From Rostratula benghalensis (Eukaryota; Chordata; Aves; Charadriiformes; Rostratulidae), in the NCBI GenBank assembly GCA_013399305.1, contig VXAI01000009.1, positions 1,019,604-1,083,603 on the forward strand: a stretch of DNA of 64,000 nucleotides. Direction: 5' to 3'. The notes below the pieces were generated by a model. It was not told where the DNA came from. It was given only the letters and a program-made list of their open reading frames with translations, and did not search any database. Every line of letters starts with the position of its first letter. Within the stretch, counting starts at the first letter, position 1. The position numbers and the translations under genes are program-made. Of this stretch, positions 14,269 through 26,434 are shown one piece after another.

Positions 14269-14333
14269 TTGTAAGATCATTAAGATCATATGTATTGCAT
14301 GATCTTTCACACAAAATATTGTGTGATCTTTCA
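14269..14333. repeat. Cluster of short direct and inverted repeats (AAGATCAT / GATCTTTCA)
   Basis: AAGATCATTAAGATCAT is followed by ATGATCTTTCA and again GATCTTTCA, with CACACAAAATATTGTGTG between the last two. AAGATCAT at 14283-14290 and ATGATCTT at 14300-14307 are inverted copies. The function is unknown. Confidence 0.75.
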
Positions 14334-17300
14334 AATACAGCTGTCCCTTTACGATTATTGCAGTCATCTTAAGTTGTGCTCAGAGGTTATACCCAGGTTA
14401 TGTATATCAGAGGTTATATCCCCCTACACACACACAAACACGTTGGTGGAATTAGATTATTAAAAATACTTATGGTTTAACTTAGTTTCTGCTGTATTTC
14501 TTTCTCAGGATAGCATTAAATTATTTGTATGTAATTGCTATGACTAGTTATTTTTGTTATTCATTAGCAAATTACCTCATTATCATGAAACAGTTACATG
14601 GCTTAATTTGAGCTGCATTTGGTCAGGTTTATTTTTGTTAAATATTCTCTGTTAAAACTACATGTAAAGGAAAACAACTTTCTGACATTATGGTTACTGT
14701 ATGTTTCTCCCATGCACATAGTGGAAAAATTACTGTAGGAGAAAAAAGTGGAATATGTCTTTGTTAGTAGCTATCATAATACATCTCTCATTTCTAAAAC
14801 ACTTTATTACACTCTTGGTGTATATAGTACTGCTTTATACTGATAATTTTGGTGGAATGATGTGGATATAAAAGCAGAAAATTATTTGTAAAAGAAATAG
14901 GAAGTACAGGAAATATTAAATTTTTTTTTTATTAGTTTATTTTTTTTTGGTCTAAGAATAAGACTTACATTCAGAGAACTTACCAAGAGTACCAGTTAAT
15001 CAGTTAACAGCCTAAGCTTTTTTGTCATATTTAGGAGTTTGCTGTTTCTCCATTCAATTATGAAGTTCATTCACGGAAAATATGTTTTAAAACTTGTAAA
15101 TTCAGGGAAGGTTTCATCATCAAGGCTGAAGGAGTTCAGACCAATTGCTTTAAGAAGGCTTAGATATATTGATTTTAGCTAACCTGAAGGGTTGGCAACT
15201 GATGATGATCTTATGGGATTTTTGTCAGAGACAAAGTACAAAACTGCTGGATAACCAGTCAGACAGGGAGATGACAGAGGAATGGATCAGGACTGCGATA
15301 AGGCAGAGGTCAGATGTGGAATGGACAAAATTATGAATTGCAGTGTTTGATAAATCCTTTTGTAAAGGTGAAAATTCATCAATTTGGTTTTGGTAATTTT
15401 TTAATTGACCATCATATCTGATAGTTGATGTTCTATCTTGCATGAAAATAATCTCTGCAGATAATTTTGAGTTTTCAGGTTACCTTTATAATTATTTCCA
15501 TTATTTCTATCCCTTCCTTTCTTCTTAATTAAAAAAAAAGAAAAAGAAAAAAAAAACCCAAACCAACCAAAACACGTGTTCCTCCAAAAACCAGAATTCC
15601 AGAGTTAAATGAACTAAAAAAGTATCATGAACTCCAACAAAGTGGAATTAATTTAGCAAAATTTTCAGTTAATTTTCAGTTAATACTTCTCTGCACATGA
15701 CTCTGGTTGAAATAAGTTTTGTTGTTTTGTTGTTTGCCTGTTCCCTGTGTTACTACTTTATTGTATTACATGGTTTTTGCAGGTAAATAATTATCATAGC
15801 AATACTATAATACTTAAAATATGGCCTCTGCACTAGCAAAATTTATATCTTTGGTTTAAAATAATTAGGTTTTTTGTTTTGAAATCTAATATTCAGTTCT
15901 TCAACAGCTCATGTGATTTAGTGTTAAAATAAGTGACAGACTTATACTCTCAATTTAGTTATTATTCTATAAGTAACATAAGCAATGCAAAGAATTTGAG
16001 CCAAAAAGTTAAATAAATTATATTATCAAGGTCCATTTTGCAGTGCAAAGTTGTGCATGAAATCTAAGCATCACAAGATAGAACTAACTACTAGTAACAC
16101 CTGAATAAATGTTTAAGTTAGCAAATCAAAGTCTATTTAAATTATAATGCAGTTATTTTTTATTATAAGCATGTGATCTGTTAAATAAAGTATATTTATA
16201 TAAAGCTTCAGACTATACATTATTATCAACTTATGCTGGTAGAAGTAACTACAACTAGAAATGTCTGGAATCATGGGAATTATTGAAAGTGCAAAAAAGC
16301 TATAAATGCTGCTTTCAGTTTTCCAAAAGCTATAAATTTACTTAAAAGTTGTTTAAAATTTTACATTGCACATTGATTTGTTTTGTTGTTATGCCATATA
16401 ACATTCGTCTTTTCTTTATAGCATCTGAACACCTCAGTAGCTGAGATTATTTGCTTTGGTACTGCAGAAGTCCCAGTCATGGAATGAAATGTTAGGAGCT
16501 TTGTTCAAAACAGAGTAGAACACATGACAAAATCCTAGCAAGACATACATGTGAAGAGAAGGAAAATACAGCTAAGACTGCCACTTGTTGGCAAGCACAG
16601 CAGCATGGTAAAAAGCCTGGTTCTCTGAGTCAGTGTTTTTCTTTCCCTCTGAACATTGTGGTTGAGGAACCAGTCAGCAGCATTGTATAAAAGCAGGAAG
16701 AAATTCTGGAATATATGCATGAGGGTATAGTCTTTGCAAACCCAGTGGCAAGAATTTGGTGAGTCTAGTCTGCTCCACGTCACATTGTGGTTGATCTACA
16801 TAGCTGGGACTTAACTGCTGAGCATCTACTTGAATCTAGATATGAAAATACTGGTTTCTTCCTTCTAGATTTTAAGACAACTAAAGCAATTTCAGCATGA
16901 ACTTGAAATCTTTCTGCAATTCAGATCAATAAATATTGCATTGTGGTGAACAGAATTTAAACACTAAATACCTGGATGCTGTAGTGGCAGACATCAACAA
17001 GAAAACTTTGATGAGATGTTCAGCAGACATTAATAAAACATTTAGCAGCTGATAAGGGGAGAGAGAAAAAATGTTTCTTTGTTTTTTCCAAAAACCACAC
17101 ACATCTGCTTGTTCTATAGATATTGATTGTGTTAGTAAAGACTACTTAGTGGATTTTTTTAATAGGATGCGTGGGAGGAAAGCATCTTGTGGACTGAGGA
17201 TTTTATAAAACTCAAAATAAAATACTGGCTACTATAAAACCAACAAGAACTGTAAGCTAGACATTGGAAATAGATACGTGTGTTTATATAGGGTCATTGC

Positions 17301-20300
17301 TCCACAATATGATATGACACTTGTTAAATTGTAAGTGGTTCAGAGAACTGGTGAAAGGACTCAAGTATCTTCTGCATTGTGTGATTTCAGGCTGAGCCTG
17401 TTGACAGTTATTGATCAAGGACTGGTATAACCATAAAAAATGCTCTCTCTTTTGCTATCAAAACAATAATTTAGTTTTATTCATTTAATGAGTAGTAGTT
17501 GTAGTTCTGATTAATGTGGATAAGGTAAAATATTTTCATGCGTTTAGATCATGCAGAGTTTTCAATTAAGATTTTGCCTTTTGAACAGACCCCCAAATCC
17601 TCAATTGATTGTACATGATTTCCACTTTTTGAAATCCCAACCATCTACTGGGGTGAACGGGGAAGGACACTGATGTTGACTTCTTAAACAATATCAGAAC
17701 ATGTTTGTATCAAACAAAGCTACTGCAAAGGTACTACTGTTCAGTCAAAGGAGGCATAAAAGATCAAGCCCTGCTACTGTTGACCCAGAAAGGGAGATTG
17801 TGGGATCCTTCATGGCATGGGAGCTGGAGGTGGGAACTGCAAGGAGAAGCCAAGAGGTGATAGCCAAGTCCCGGGGAGGAAGAGATAACCTGGGGGCCAA
17901 AGTGACTCCCACAGCTCTGTAAGTGTTCGCAGGGTCAGAGTGCTTGATACCACAGCATTTTGGCCAGAAAGCCAAGAAGCAAGAAAAGGAGAGGGGTAGA
18001 AAGATAACCTGATCATTATTTTTAGAGAGATAAAGCTCTTGGTAAACACATATCATGTTGGAGTGGCCAGTGACTTCTGATGCTTGTTGTACGCTAGTAG
18101 TGAGGAGCAGGTCATTCACCCCAGTCCTGGAAAAGCACCTCTGCCCATTCAGCAAGTCTCTGAACACTGCCCGAACATTCCTCTTTTCAGACATCAAAAT
18201 AATAAATTAGATCAGAAGCTAATGCTCTGATTATATTTCTAAGAGAATTTATCTTTTTTTTGTTTGTTTGTAAAGCTAGTAACATACAAGGCATGCCTCC
18301 AGCTTTCAAAATTGCCTGAAATTCAGTGGTTTTATAATGCTTTTAGAAAGCAATGGATTCAAAGCAGAGAAAGCCATTATGTATCCCCGGTTGTGTTCGT
18401 TCCTCTAAACAATCATTAAAAACAGGCCAGGTTGGTTTTTGAACTGAATGCTTTCACTCGTCTGTATTATTAAGATTACTCATACAGACTGGTTCTGCCT
18501 CCAGAAAAAAGAACAAATATTTTTTCAGCTCTTCCCTGTACTTCTTATAACAAGTTCTAGTGATCAATTAGCTAGTTCATGAAAAAGTTACAAATTATTT
18601 TATTGAGGCAAGCAATTCTGAATCAAAGAACCCAATTTGCCGATCTAGGTTGAAGCACATAATTGGCATGTATTTTAGGATCGCTGTTAAAGCTATAAAA
18701 AAGATTTACTAGGGAAGGAATGGATCCAAAAACCCTAAATGAAGGAATATGTTATTTGTGTGACTCAGTGTTACAAGTGGACTCATTTAATACTGAAGTC
18801 TTATCTACATTAAAACAAAAACTGAAATTAGTCTTTGATTTAACTTCTCTAGCAAGAAGTTTTCCTTCATCTGATACACATAAATTACATATGGTATTAT
18901 AACATTTCTTCTGCTGTGATTTTCAGTACTGCTATCAAATGTATTTTTATTAAATCAGTTAAATTTAGTTGAGAAGTCACCACTGTGTTAAATGTAAAAC
19001 AAAATTATATAAGTATGTGCACCACGTTGTGGAGTTCCACAGTGAGTCTGGGATCAAAACCCCAGTTCTACAACTGGTTGTGCATGCGTGAGTTAGTGGG
19101 GAACCTGACATACGAGCTAGTGGGACGTGCTTGAGCATTTGCAGGCTGAAAGAGAGGGAAGGCACATTATTCAGAGGATCTTTAATAACCAGCGATGCAT
19201 TGTTCTGAGTTTACAAACGGACCAAATCTTGAAACTTAGGTAAAGGAGTTTAGGTTAAGAAAACTTCATTTTTTAAATACTTGGAAGAAGTTATTTACTA
19301 CTGAGTTTTTGCAAGATTTCTTTAAAGAAAAGAAAGCAATTTTTGTTTTTTAACTAAGGTATAAATAATTGAGTCTTAAATATATTAAAATGTGCATAGA
19401 ATCTACTTTCTGTTATAATGTTGAGTGTTTGATTGCCACAGTGTAAAAGCTTCTGTAGCTGATATTACTGTTGGACTTTGTGTGATGGCATTGAGGCATT
19501 TTTTTTTCAACTATTAGCCTTCCCAAGGGTTCTTTTCAGACAAAATGCTATGCATCAACTCTTATTTGAATGTAAGCCTATTGAATAGCATTCTCCTCTC
19601 TGCCAACTTGGCAGCAAGTTCTTGTGCTAATAAAAGAGGTTACCCCAGATAGAGATCCCAGATGTGCCTGAACTACTTTTATTAGAAATATGGAGGGGCT
19701 CAGCATTTCCTTCTAACTGTGTTCAAAAAACGTGTGGTTTTGCCTTCATAATTGCCCAAAGAATTGTATTACATCACTGGAAATTTTTTCCTCAAAGTGA
19801 ATAAAATGTTAGATGTATTAGAACAGAACACAGCTTAGGAAATGCTGTTGTTCAAAACAATGAATGCCTTTTGCCACAATACAAACCTTGATTTGACCCA
19901 AATGAATTTTGTTGAAAGAGAGAAAAACATTGCTGTTTAACACTGAGTTAAAAATACATTTGTTTGCTACATATTAATTCAGTAGCATGATTAGAATAAG
20001 TAAAAATAGATGTTTCTCAGAACAGCAATATACCAGTGGCATATGACATTCTTGACTATAATGTCAGATATTCTTTGAAACTGTTAAACACAATTTGTTG
20101 TGTAGAATCATTATTGTACTTAGTGATAAAGCCAACTGAGTGATTGCCTGCTACAGAGTTATTTTAGACTGGAATTGCTAACATCAATATTCTATTTTTT
20201 GAAGTGCTATATAGTAATTAATAGTTTAAAGAGAAGTTTTATTGCTAAAAATATTCTCAAAAATTCTCCATGCTGTTTACTTTAATTTGTTGGCTTTAGT

Positions 20301-20716
20301 TTCAAAAGTGCAAGAGATAGGGTACTCTAATTGAGATTCTGAGTAAAATAATACAGTTTGTTAAACTCACTGTTGCTATCCATAAATCATAACTAAAAAT
20401 GTGTGTGAAATATTGAATGATAATCTTGATTTTCCTTTCAAGGCTACAAGTTTGTTGTTGAAATCTTTATTGTTGTCAAAATAAGAATAGAGAAAGCAAG
20501 GTTTTAATTAAAATAATTCATTGCTTGCTTTTATTGTTCATCTTATTATTAAATTACGAAAAATGAATGGTGCTGTAATTTCTGGTCATGTCTCTGGTTG
20601 ATATTTATTGTAATTGCGTCAGATATAAAAAGGAAGAAACTGCACAGTGGATTCATTTCATAGTGAAGCCCATGATAGTATTCCATTTCAGATTTTCAAA
20701 AAGAGGGTTTGACTCA

Positions 20717-20754
20717 AAGACTGCCATTAGTTTCAATGGGCTTTGGATCAGGCA
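20717..20754 (+). repeat. Fragment of an ancient amniote palindromic interspersed repeat
   Basis: The stretch AAAGACTGCCATTAGTTTCA ATGGGCTTTGGATCAGGC closely resembles one arm of an old interspersed repeat that I know from bird, turtle and crocodile DNA (ACTCCCATTGACTTCAATGG then GCTTTGGATCAGGCC). Only about 40 bp are clear; the other arm may extend left to about 20665. I am not sure of its Repbase name. Confidence 0.6.
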
Positions 20755-21053
20755 CAGGGTTAACAGCTTATTTTTCAAACAACTGGAAAGAGGTGTAAAT
20801 GTCAAAGGTGATAGCTATACTGTGAGTTCCATAAACTACAAAAAAAGTTACTACCAAAGTTCTATTTTTCCTTAGTTTAACTACTTCTATGAAAACAGTG
20901 TTAATAAGTATATCAGGAACAGTATATAATAATGAATCAGATATGCAAAAAAAACCCCCAACTTTTAAACTCCTTTATATAATAATTGGAAAGTTAAAAG
21001 TGACTTAAAATCCCTGACTTCTCATGCTGTGATGTAAATTGTATTTTTTTTAG

Positions 21054-21137
21054 GTTCCAAATTCAAAGAGGGAAAACTGATCCTACCGGTTACAAGAGCC
21101 TGGGGGACTGTTTTAGGACTATTTTCCAACGAGAAGG
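21054..21137 (+). CDS. SLC25A21: SLC25A21 internal exon, first carrier repeat (helix 1 end and matrix loop)
   Basis: This 84-nt exon belongs to the mitochondrial 2-oxodicarboxylate carrier, which exchanges 2-oxoadipate and 2-oxoglutarate across the inner mitochondrial membrane in lysine/tryptophan breakdown. The acceptor is a T-rich tract ending in TAG at 21051-21053, and the donor is GTAAGA from 21138. The exon opens with the third base of a split codon (Arg if the preceding exon ends AG). It then encodes FQIQRGKTDP, a YKSLGDCF segment and IFQRE, and ends with GG, two bases of the next glycine codon. FQIQR followed by TDP, YKSL and IFQ matches my knowledge of vertebrate SLC25A21: the end of transmembrane helix 1 and the amphipathic matrix helix of repeat 1. 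Both flanking introns are phase 2. No stop or frameshift is present. The preceding exon with the PxDxxK-type signature was not found in the first 21 kb. Confidence 0.93.
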
Positions 21138-21699
21138 GTAAGAGTATATGTTTTTAAAATTGTCAATTTTATGTGACCTTTTTTAATCACCCGTTTTCCA
21201 GACATCAGATCCTCTTTATATTCCACCCCTTCTTGCAATTGCCAGAATTTGGCAAACATGTAGTCTTACATAATGAGCACGATTTGAAAAGTGTTAGCAT
21301 CACTTACAGTCACAATACCAAATTTTGCTGTTAGGAGACACTTGAAGACCAGAATTCACAGCTACGTAGAGACATCGGGGCAAACACTGCTTCATATTGG
21401 GTGCAGGATGGCGTGGTGCAGAATCTAGGCTCTCATATCTTCTTCTCCTGGTTTTCTGAACTAGCTCAGCCTGAGCCACTACCAGTTCAGCAGACTTCAG
21501 AACTTGTTTCCAAGCTCTGATGAACTGGCATTCCCAGTTAACTGTGGCAGACAAGGTTTCCAGGACCTGTGAGAGCATAATTCCACAGCTTTTCAGTTTG
21601 AAAGAAAATGGAAAATGATTTATGGTCCTTAGTCACCTGAATCATACTGCCTTCGGGAGGTACCACTGCTAGTGCCTGTGCTCCTCTGAGGGACTTGGG

Positions 21700-21800
21700 C
21701 TCTGATCCAGAAAGGCATTTAAATACACGCTTAATTTTATGAGCAGTCCAGTTAAAGCCAGTGAATGTAATGGGACTGATCATATGCTTAAAGTTAAGCC
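21700..21800. repeat. Ancient palindromic interspersed repeat
   Basis: The left arm CTCTGATCCAG...ACACGCTTAATTTTATGAG CAGTCC is an imperfect inverted copy of the right arm TGGGACTGATCATATGCTTA AAGTTAAGCCTGT around a short centre (GTTAAAGCCAGTGAATGTAA). The TGGGACTNCTCATATGCTTA core and the flanking CTGATCCAG are typical of an old palindromic, DNA-transposon-like repeat found across sauropsids. The arms are now diverged and gapped. Confidence 0.7.
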
Positions 21801-24800
21801 TGTTAGCCACAGGAGCTCTTCGGGAGCTACCCTTTAATCAACGTAACTCTAATTAGTAAATCCCAGCTTTGAGTAGATGGCAGGCTTTCCATAGGAACTT
21901 TGTAAATACAATACCACCCCATTTTTTATCCATATAGTCATCAAAAGGGAACTGTTCTAATGTATAGTGGCATAGATACCAGGTATAGAAGTGGCATAGG
22001 TGCAGTGAGGGACATTCTTGTGTCCACAAGCTGTAATTATAAAACAGAGGTAAGACAAGCAGCAAAAATGAAGTACTACATCAGTTTTGTTTTGTGTAGT
22101 GAGGTTTAGCTAAGCTACATAAGTGCTTAGATATAGAACTGGACGGTTTGAATTGCTAAACTAGGGAGATGTAGCAAAGTTTCATTAAGGTATTAAGGGA
22201 GGAAGTTGTCCCATCTGCCTTTATCAGTGGCAAATTAATTTTTGATGAAAGACTAATGGTGTGCATTATCACTACAAGGCATTAAAAGCCTAGTTAAAGA
22301 GATTTCCCCAAAAAATGATTATTTGGGGCTTCTGATATTTTCTTAACTGAGTATATGTTAATTTTTATTGCTTCTCAAAAAAAACCCAAATAACCTGCTT
22401 TCATAAAAGGAAAATGTTAATTCCAATGATGTCAATCTAATTTTAAATACAGAACTAGTTTCAGTATGTAAGTCAGTGAGCATGAAAATACTGTTTATCT
22501 CATCCAAACTCACTGGTATTTTTATTTCGTTGAACTAGTCACAAAGTGTAAAATTAAGAATGGGTAGACATATCTGGAGAATGAGTATAAATCAAGCAAC
22601 AGCTTCCAAGTTAATTGATTTTAGGGTTTTATTTTATTACCTACATTACATATTGTGTACCTGAATATTTGTACAATTCACTTGTATAAAATAGAGTAGC
22701 AGGACACTGCAATCTACAATGTACCATACAAAATATCACTCCCTTAGTATTTGCGGGAGAGGGAGAAGGAAACAAATATTCTGTGTTTCAATGGATTTAT
22801 ATGTTGTGCTTTTCAAATCCTTCTGAAAAACATTGCTACTCAATAGCTATTCTATGGATTTGACTCCATTACTGTTTTCCCACTGCTCAGACAAGCTGCT
22901 GCCTAATACACATAAGCTGTTTGACTGTGGAGGAAAAATGACGGGTCTGAGCACAGCCGTCATCTGTGAATGAACTTCAGGAAGGATAGATGAAGATTGT
23001 TGGGTTGTTTGGGGTTGTTTTTTTTCTGTGCCCCAATATTGGAACTAAACCAGAACATTTTTGAATGTTTATGTAGGCAAGGCTCTCTAAGCAGGAAAAG
23101 AAGATGATTACATGAAATTACTATTGATTTAAATCACAGTTTAGCAGTGGATTACACTAAATTTCTGTCGGGCTAGAGCACTAGGAAAAAAGGACACAAA
23201 GAATAATAATCTTTAGTTTTGGCCAGAAATAAAAAAGGTAACTAATACTGAAAAACCTGTTTGACTCCATGCGTCTTGCATTCCCATCTGCACAAGTTGT
23301 CCAGTTTCTGGAGCATGGTGCTTATGATACTTGTGAGGGGAGTGAGAGAAGTGGCTTTGAAGTATTTTAGTTAGTGGAAACCTTGAATCTTGATAACCCC
23401 TTCCTTGGGTGACCACAAAAATATGCCAAAGAGAGCATCAAGAGAGAGCTTCATGTTTAGATACCAAGCAAATAAAAACAATTTATGAGATGTTCAGATT
23501 CAGGTGTGTAAATCTGGGAAAACGGTATAAGAAATTCATTCATGCCTCATGTTTATTTCATACTGGCAATATGAAATACCCCTGTTGGTCTGTGGCATTT
23601 TTAGATTCATTTTCTGAAATATCTAATTCGGTGTACACTGACTATAAAGAGTCTAAGCATCCCTCTCCAGCACTCAGAATTCCCTGCTGGCATATGTGAT
23701 TTTATGTTGACTACAGAACAAACTAATTAAATAAAGGACCATAGTGGGAAAAGAAATTTTACTAATGGCCTGCTCCTGAGCATGTTTACATTTGGGAATA
23801 GTGCTTATGCTCATTTGTACTTATATTTTCAATAGTAGCAACAATATTGAGCTAGAAAGTTGGAGTCCAATTCAGACAAGACACTTTCTAATGCCTTAAT
23901 TTTTTTACCTAGTTATGTTGATGAACATAAGTATGCAGAACTAGCCTAGGAAGTACTTATTTTATGAACAGATATGCAATTATTTCAGGTACTGCAATGA
24001 CTTACTGAAAATTAACCAGCATTAGATTATTACAGTATGACAATAGCAATCTAATGATTTCATGGAAAGCCTCTTTATGACAACTAATGGTCAGGATCTC
24101 TTTATACATGCCTCTGATTTTCTCCTCATTCTAACGAAAAGGACAGAGGAAATATCTCCAGTCTAAGCCGTCATACAACACTGTCCTGTTCAAAGAATCT
24201 GAAGACTCCTTTATCTTCACAAAATACTAGAAATTTCTTGACCAAAAAAAAAAAACCCCACATAAAAAAAAGCCCTACAAAAGCTCCCTCCCCCCAAACT
24301 TTGAGCAGCTCTGTAGATGGAAATAAATTTTCTCCATGGGGAATTGAATTCTTCAAAGACGGATCCATCCCTTGAACTCTTTTCTTGTCTTACAAGAAAA
24401 TGGGAGCCACAAAACATAAAATTTAATTGAGACTCACTAAAGGAAGGCTCAGTTGAGCAGAGCATTAAAGGTCACATAGCTTTCTATTAAAGTGAGGCAG
24501 GAGTATTAACTTCAGGGCTTTGGGGAACTTGTGTTGGGAGCATCCAGTTGCTGCCAATTGGACTGGGGCTGCAGTGACGCGAGTCCTCTCAGGTGGTGAG
24601 CAACCTCTGCTCAGCTGGATTCACGAGGAGCTGTGCGTCTGAGCTTCTCTGGTTTCACTTATGAGATGGTGCATGAATTGACAGATCTTTGACAGCAGAG
24701 GTAAACCCACCAGGAGCATATCTGTTTATTGAGGAGTGACAGCTTTATAGCCAACATAAAAATAATCTGATGTTTATTGGGGAAAATATTTGGATGCAGG

Positions 24801-25429
24801 ATTAACTGAAAACATTAATAGAGAAAACTTCATTCTTCTTAGATCCTACAAATAAGAAGCTAGGTTACAATAAATGACCGATTTTTGGATCATCATCGTC
24901 TTTACTGCATTTGTATTCACTCGCTTTTTCTTGGATAATGACTAAGGTTTGAATATGAAATGTAATAATAAACCAACAGTCTAACTGAATGTATATGTTG
25001 CATTTATATTAAAGACACATGGTGTTGTGTCTCATATTAAGAGTGGAAAATTATGCCCATCTGCACTGTCTTAATTTGCAGTTACAACATTAAATTGATG
25101 GATGCTGTTATTTCAAGTCTGTAAACAACTTTGTTCTTATAAACTTGGATTTTCATGGGCTCATAATTTTAACAGTAAATGTTCTGGGTTATAGTTGGCT
25201 TTTTTGGTAGGCACTCAGTCAAGAAACCTGTTACTTTCTCATTCATTGGTTAAGTTGCCTGAAATAGAAAGGGTAGTGGCGTCCTGTTTCCAGTTTTATA
25301 ACTCAGCACTTGAAAAAGTTACAGTTTAAAGTGCCGTTAGCCTTTCTTAGAACTAGGTGGTCCTGGGAAAGTGCAACACAATTGTCATTGATCATTTGAG
25401 ACTTCATTACTTCTACTGAATTATTTCTT

Positions 25430-26042
25430 AGAATCATAGAAAGGTTAGAGCTGGAAGGGACCTTAAAGATCATCAAGTTCCGACCTCCCTGCTGTGGGCA
25501 GGGACACCTCCCACTAGACCAGGTTGTTCAGAGCTCCATCCAGCCTGGCCTTGAACACTCCCAGGGATGAGGCTTCCACAACTTCTTCGGGCAACCTGTT
25601 CCAGTGTCTCTCCACTCTCACAGTAAAAAATTTCTTTCTAGTCTCTAATAAATTAAAACAATTGCTCCTCCTTCTATTGCTACAGTTGCTGAGAAAGAAA
25701 GAGTCCCTCTCCAGCTGTCCTGTAGGCTCTCTTCAGATACTAGAAGGCTGCAATAAAGTCTCCCTGGAGTCTTCTCTCCTCCAGGCTGAACAAGCCCAGC
25801 TCCCTCAGCCTGTCTTCATAAGAGAGGTGCTCCAGCCCTCTGATCGTCTTCATGGCCCTCCACTGGACCCGTTCTAACAGTTCCATGTCCTTCCTGTGCT
25901 GAGGACTCCAAAACTGGATACAGAACTCCAAGTGAGGTCTCTCAAGAGCAGAGGAGTAGTATCATCTCCCATGACCTGCTGGCCACGCTTCTTTTGATGT
26001 AGCCCAGGATACAGTTGGCTTTCTGGGCTGCCAGTGCACCCA
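25430..26042 (-). mobile_element. CR1 LINE, 5'-truncated, minus strand
   Basis: The plus strand begins with the complement of the CR1 tail (AGAATCATAGAAAGG). It continues with the complement of the 3' UTR (GGGACCTTAAAGATCATC; CCCACTAGACCAGGTTG). Read on the minus strand, 25931-25740 gives a 63-residue piece of the ORF2 C-terminus with [36 protein letters not shown]. That is the conserved end of CR1 ORF2, after the reverse transcriptase. The element is about 610 bp and directly abuts another CR1 in the same orientation. Confidence 0.95.
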
Positions 26043-26050
26043 GATTTTTT

Positions 26051-26434
26051 GAATCACAGAATCATAGAATCATTCAGGTTGGAAAAAACCCTTGGCTCAT
26101 CGAGCCCAACCATCAGCCCTACTTTACTAATTCCTCCCGTACACCATATGCCCCAACACCACACCTAGACAACTCAAACACATTCAGGGATGGGGACTCA
26201 ACCACCTCCCTGGGCAGCTTATTCCAGTGTCTGACCACTCTTTCTGGGAAAAATTCTTTCTTAATATTCAGCCTAAACCTACCCTGTTGCAGCTTGAAGC
26301 CATTCCCTCTCGTTCTATCGCTAATTACCTGTGAGAAGAGACCAGCACCAACCTCTCTACAATGTCCTTTCAAGTAGTTGCAGAGAGTGCTGAGGTCTCA
26401 CCTCAGCCTCCTCTTCCACAAACTAAACAGTCCC
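26051..26434 (-). mobile_element. Second CR1 LINE, 5'-truncated, minus strand
   Basis: The plus strand starts GAATCACAGAATCATAGAAT, the complement of a CR1 microsatellite tail, 8 bp after the previous CR1 ends. The minus strand 26373-26119 encodes [28 protein letters not shown] and [19 protein letters not shown], the C-terminal end of ORF2. Its 3' UTR differs from its neighbour (CCTTGGCTCATCGAGCCCAA in place of the GACCTTAAAGATCATC type), so it is probably a different CR1 subfamily and a separate insertion. Confidence 0.94.

Larger units (their letters stand above)
1..21053 (+). other. SLC25A21: Partial upstream intron of SLC25A21
   Basis: This stretch lies upstream of the 21 kb exon. I found no exon of the carrier and no other gene in it, so it is most simply the 3' part of a long intron. 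It is AT-rich. The open frames (at most about 150 codons) show no recognised domain, no splice-linked continuation and no consistent coding character. It holds two CR1 3' fragments (6.1 and 10.0 kb), a 30-bp tandem duplication (13.6 kb), an inverted repeat with an AP-1 site (11.2 kb), a piece of an ancient palindromic repeat (20.7 kb) and two blocks that look like conserved non-coding elements (2.9 and 3.6 kb). From 14.4 to 20.6 kb I see only AT-rich unique sequence with short A/T runs. An unrecognised exon cannot be excluded. Confidence 0.7.

Noticed and set aside
17745..18197. 150-codon minus-strand open frame with a second overlapping frame.
   Set aside because: No recognised domain, no splice or promoter context. 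The local GC content is slightly raised, which lengthens open frames by chance.
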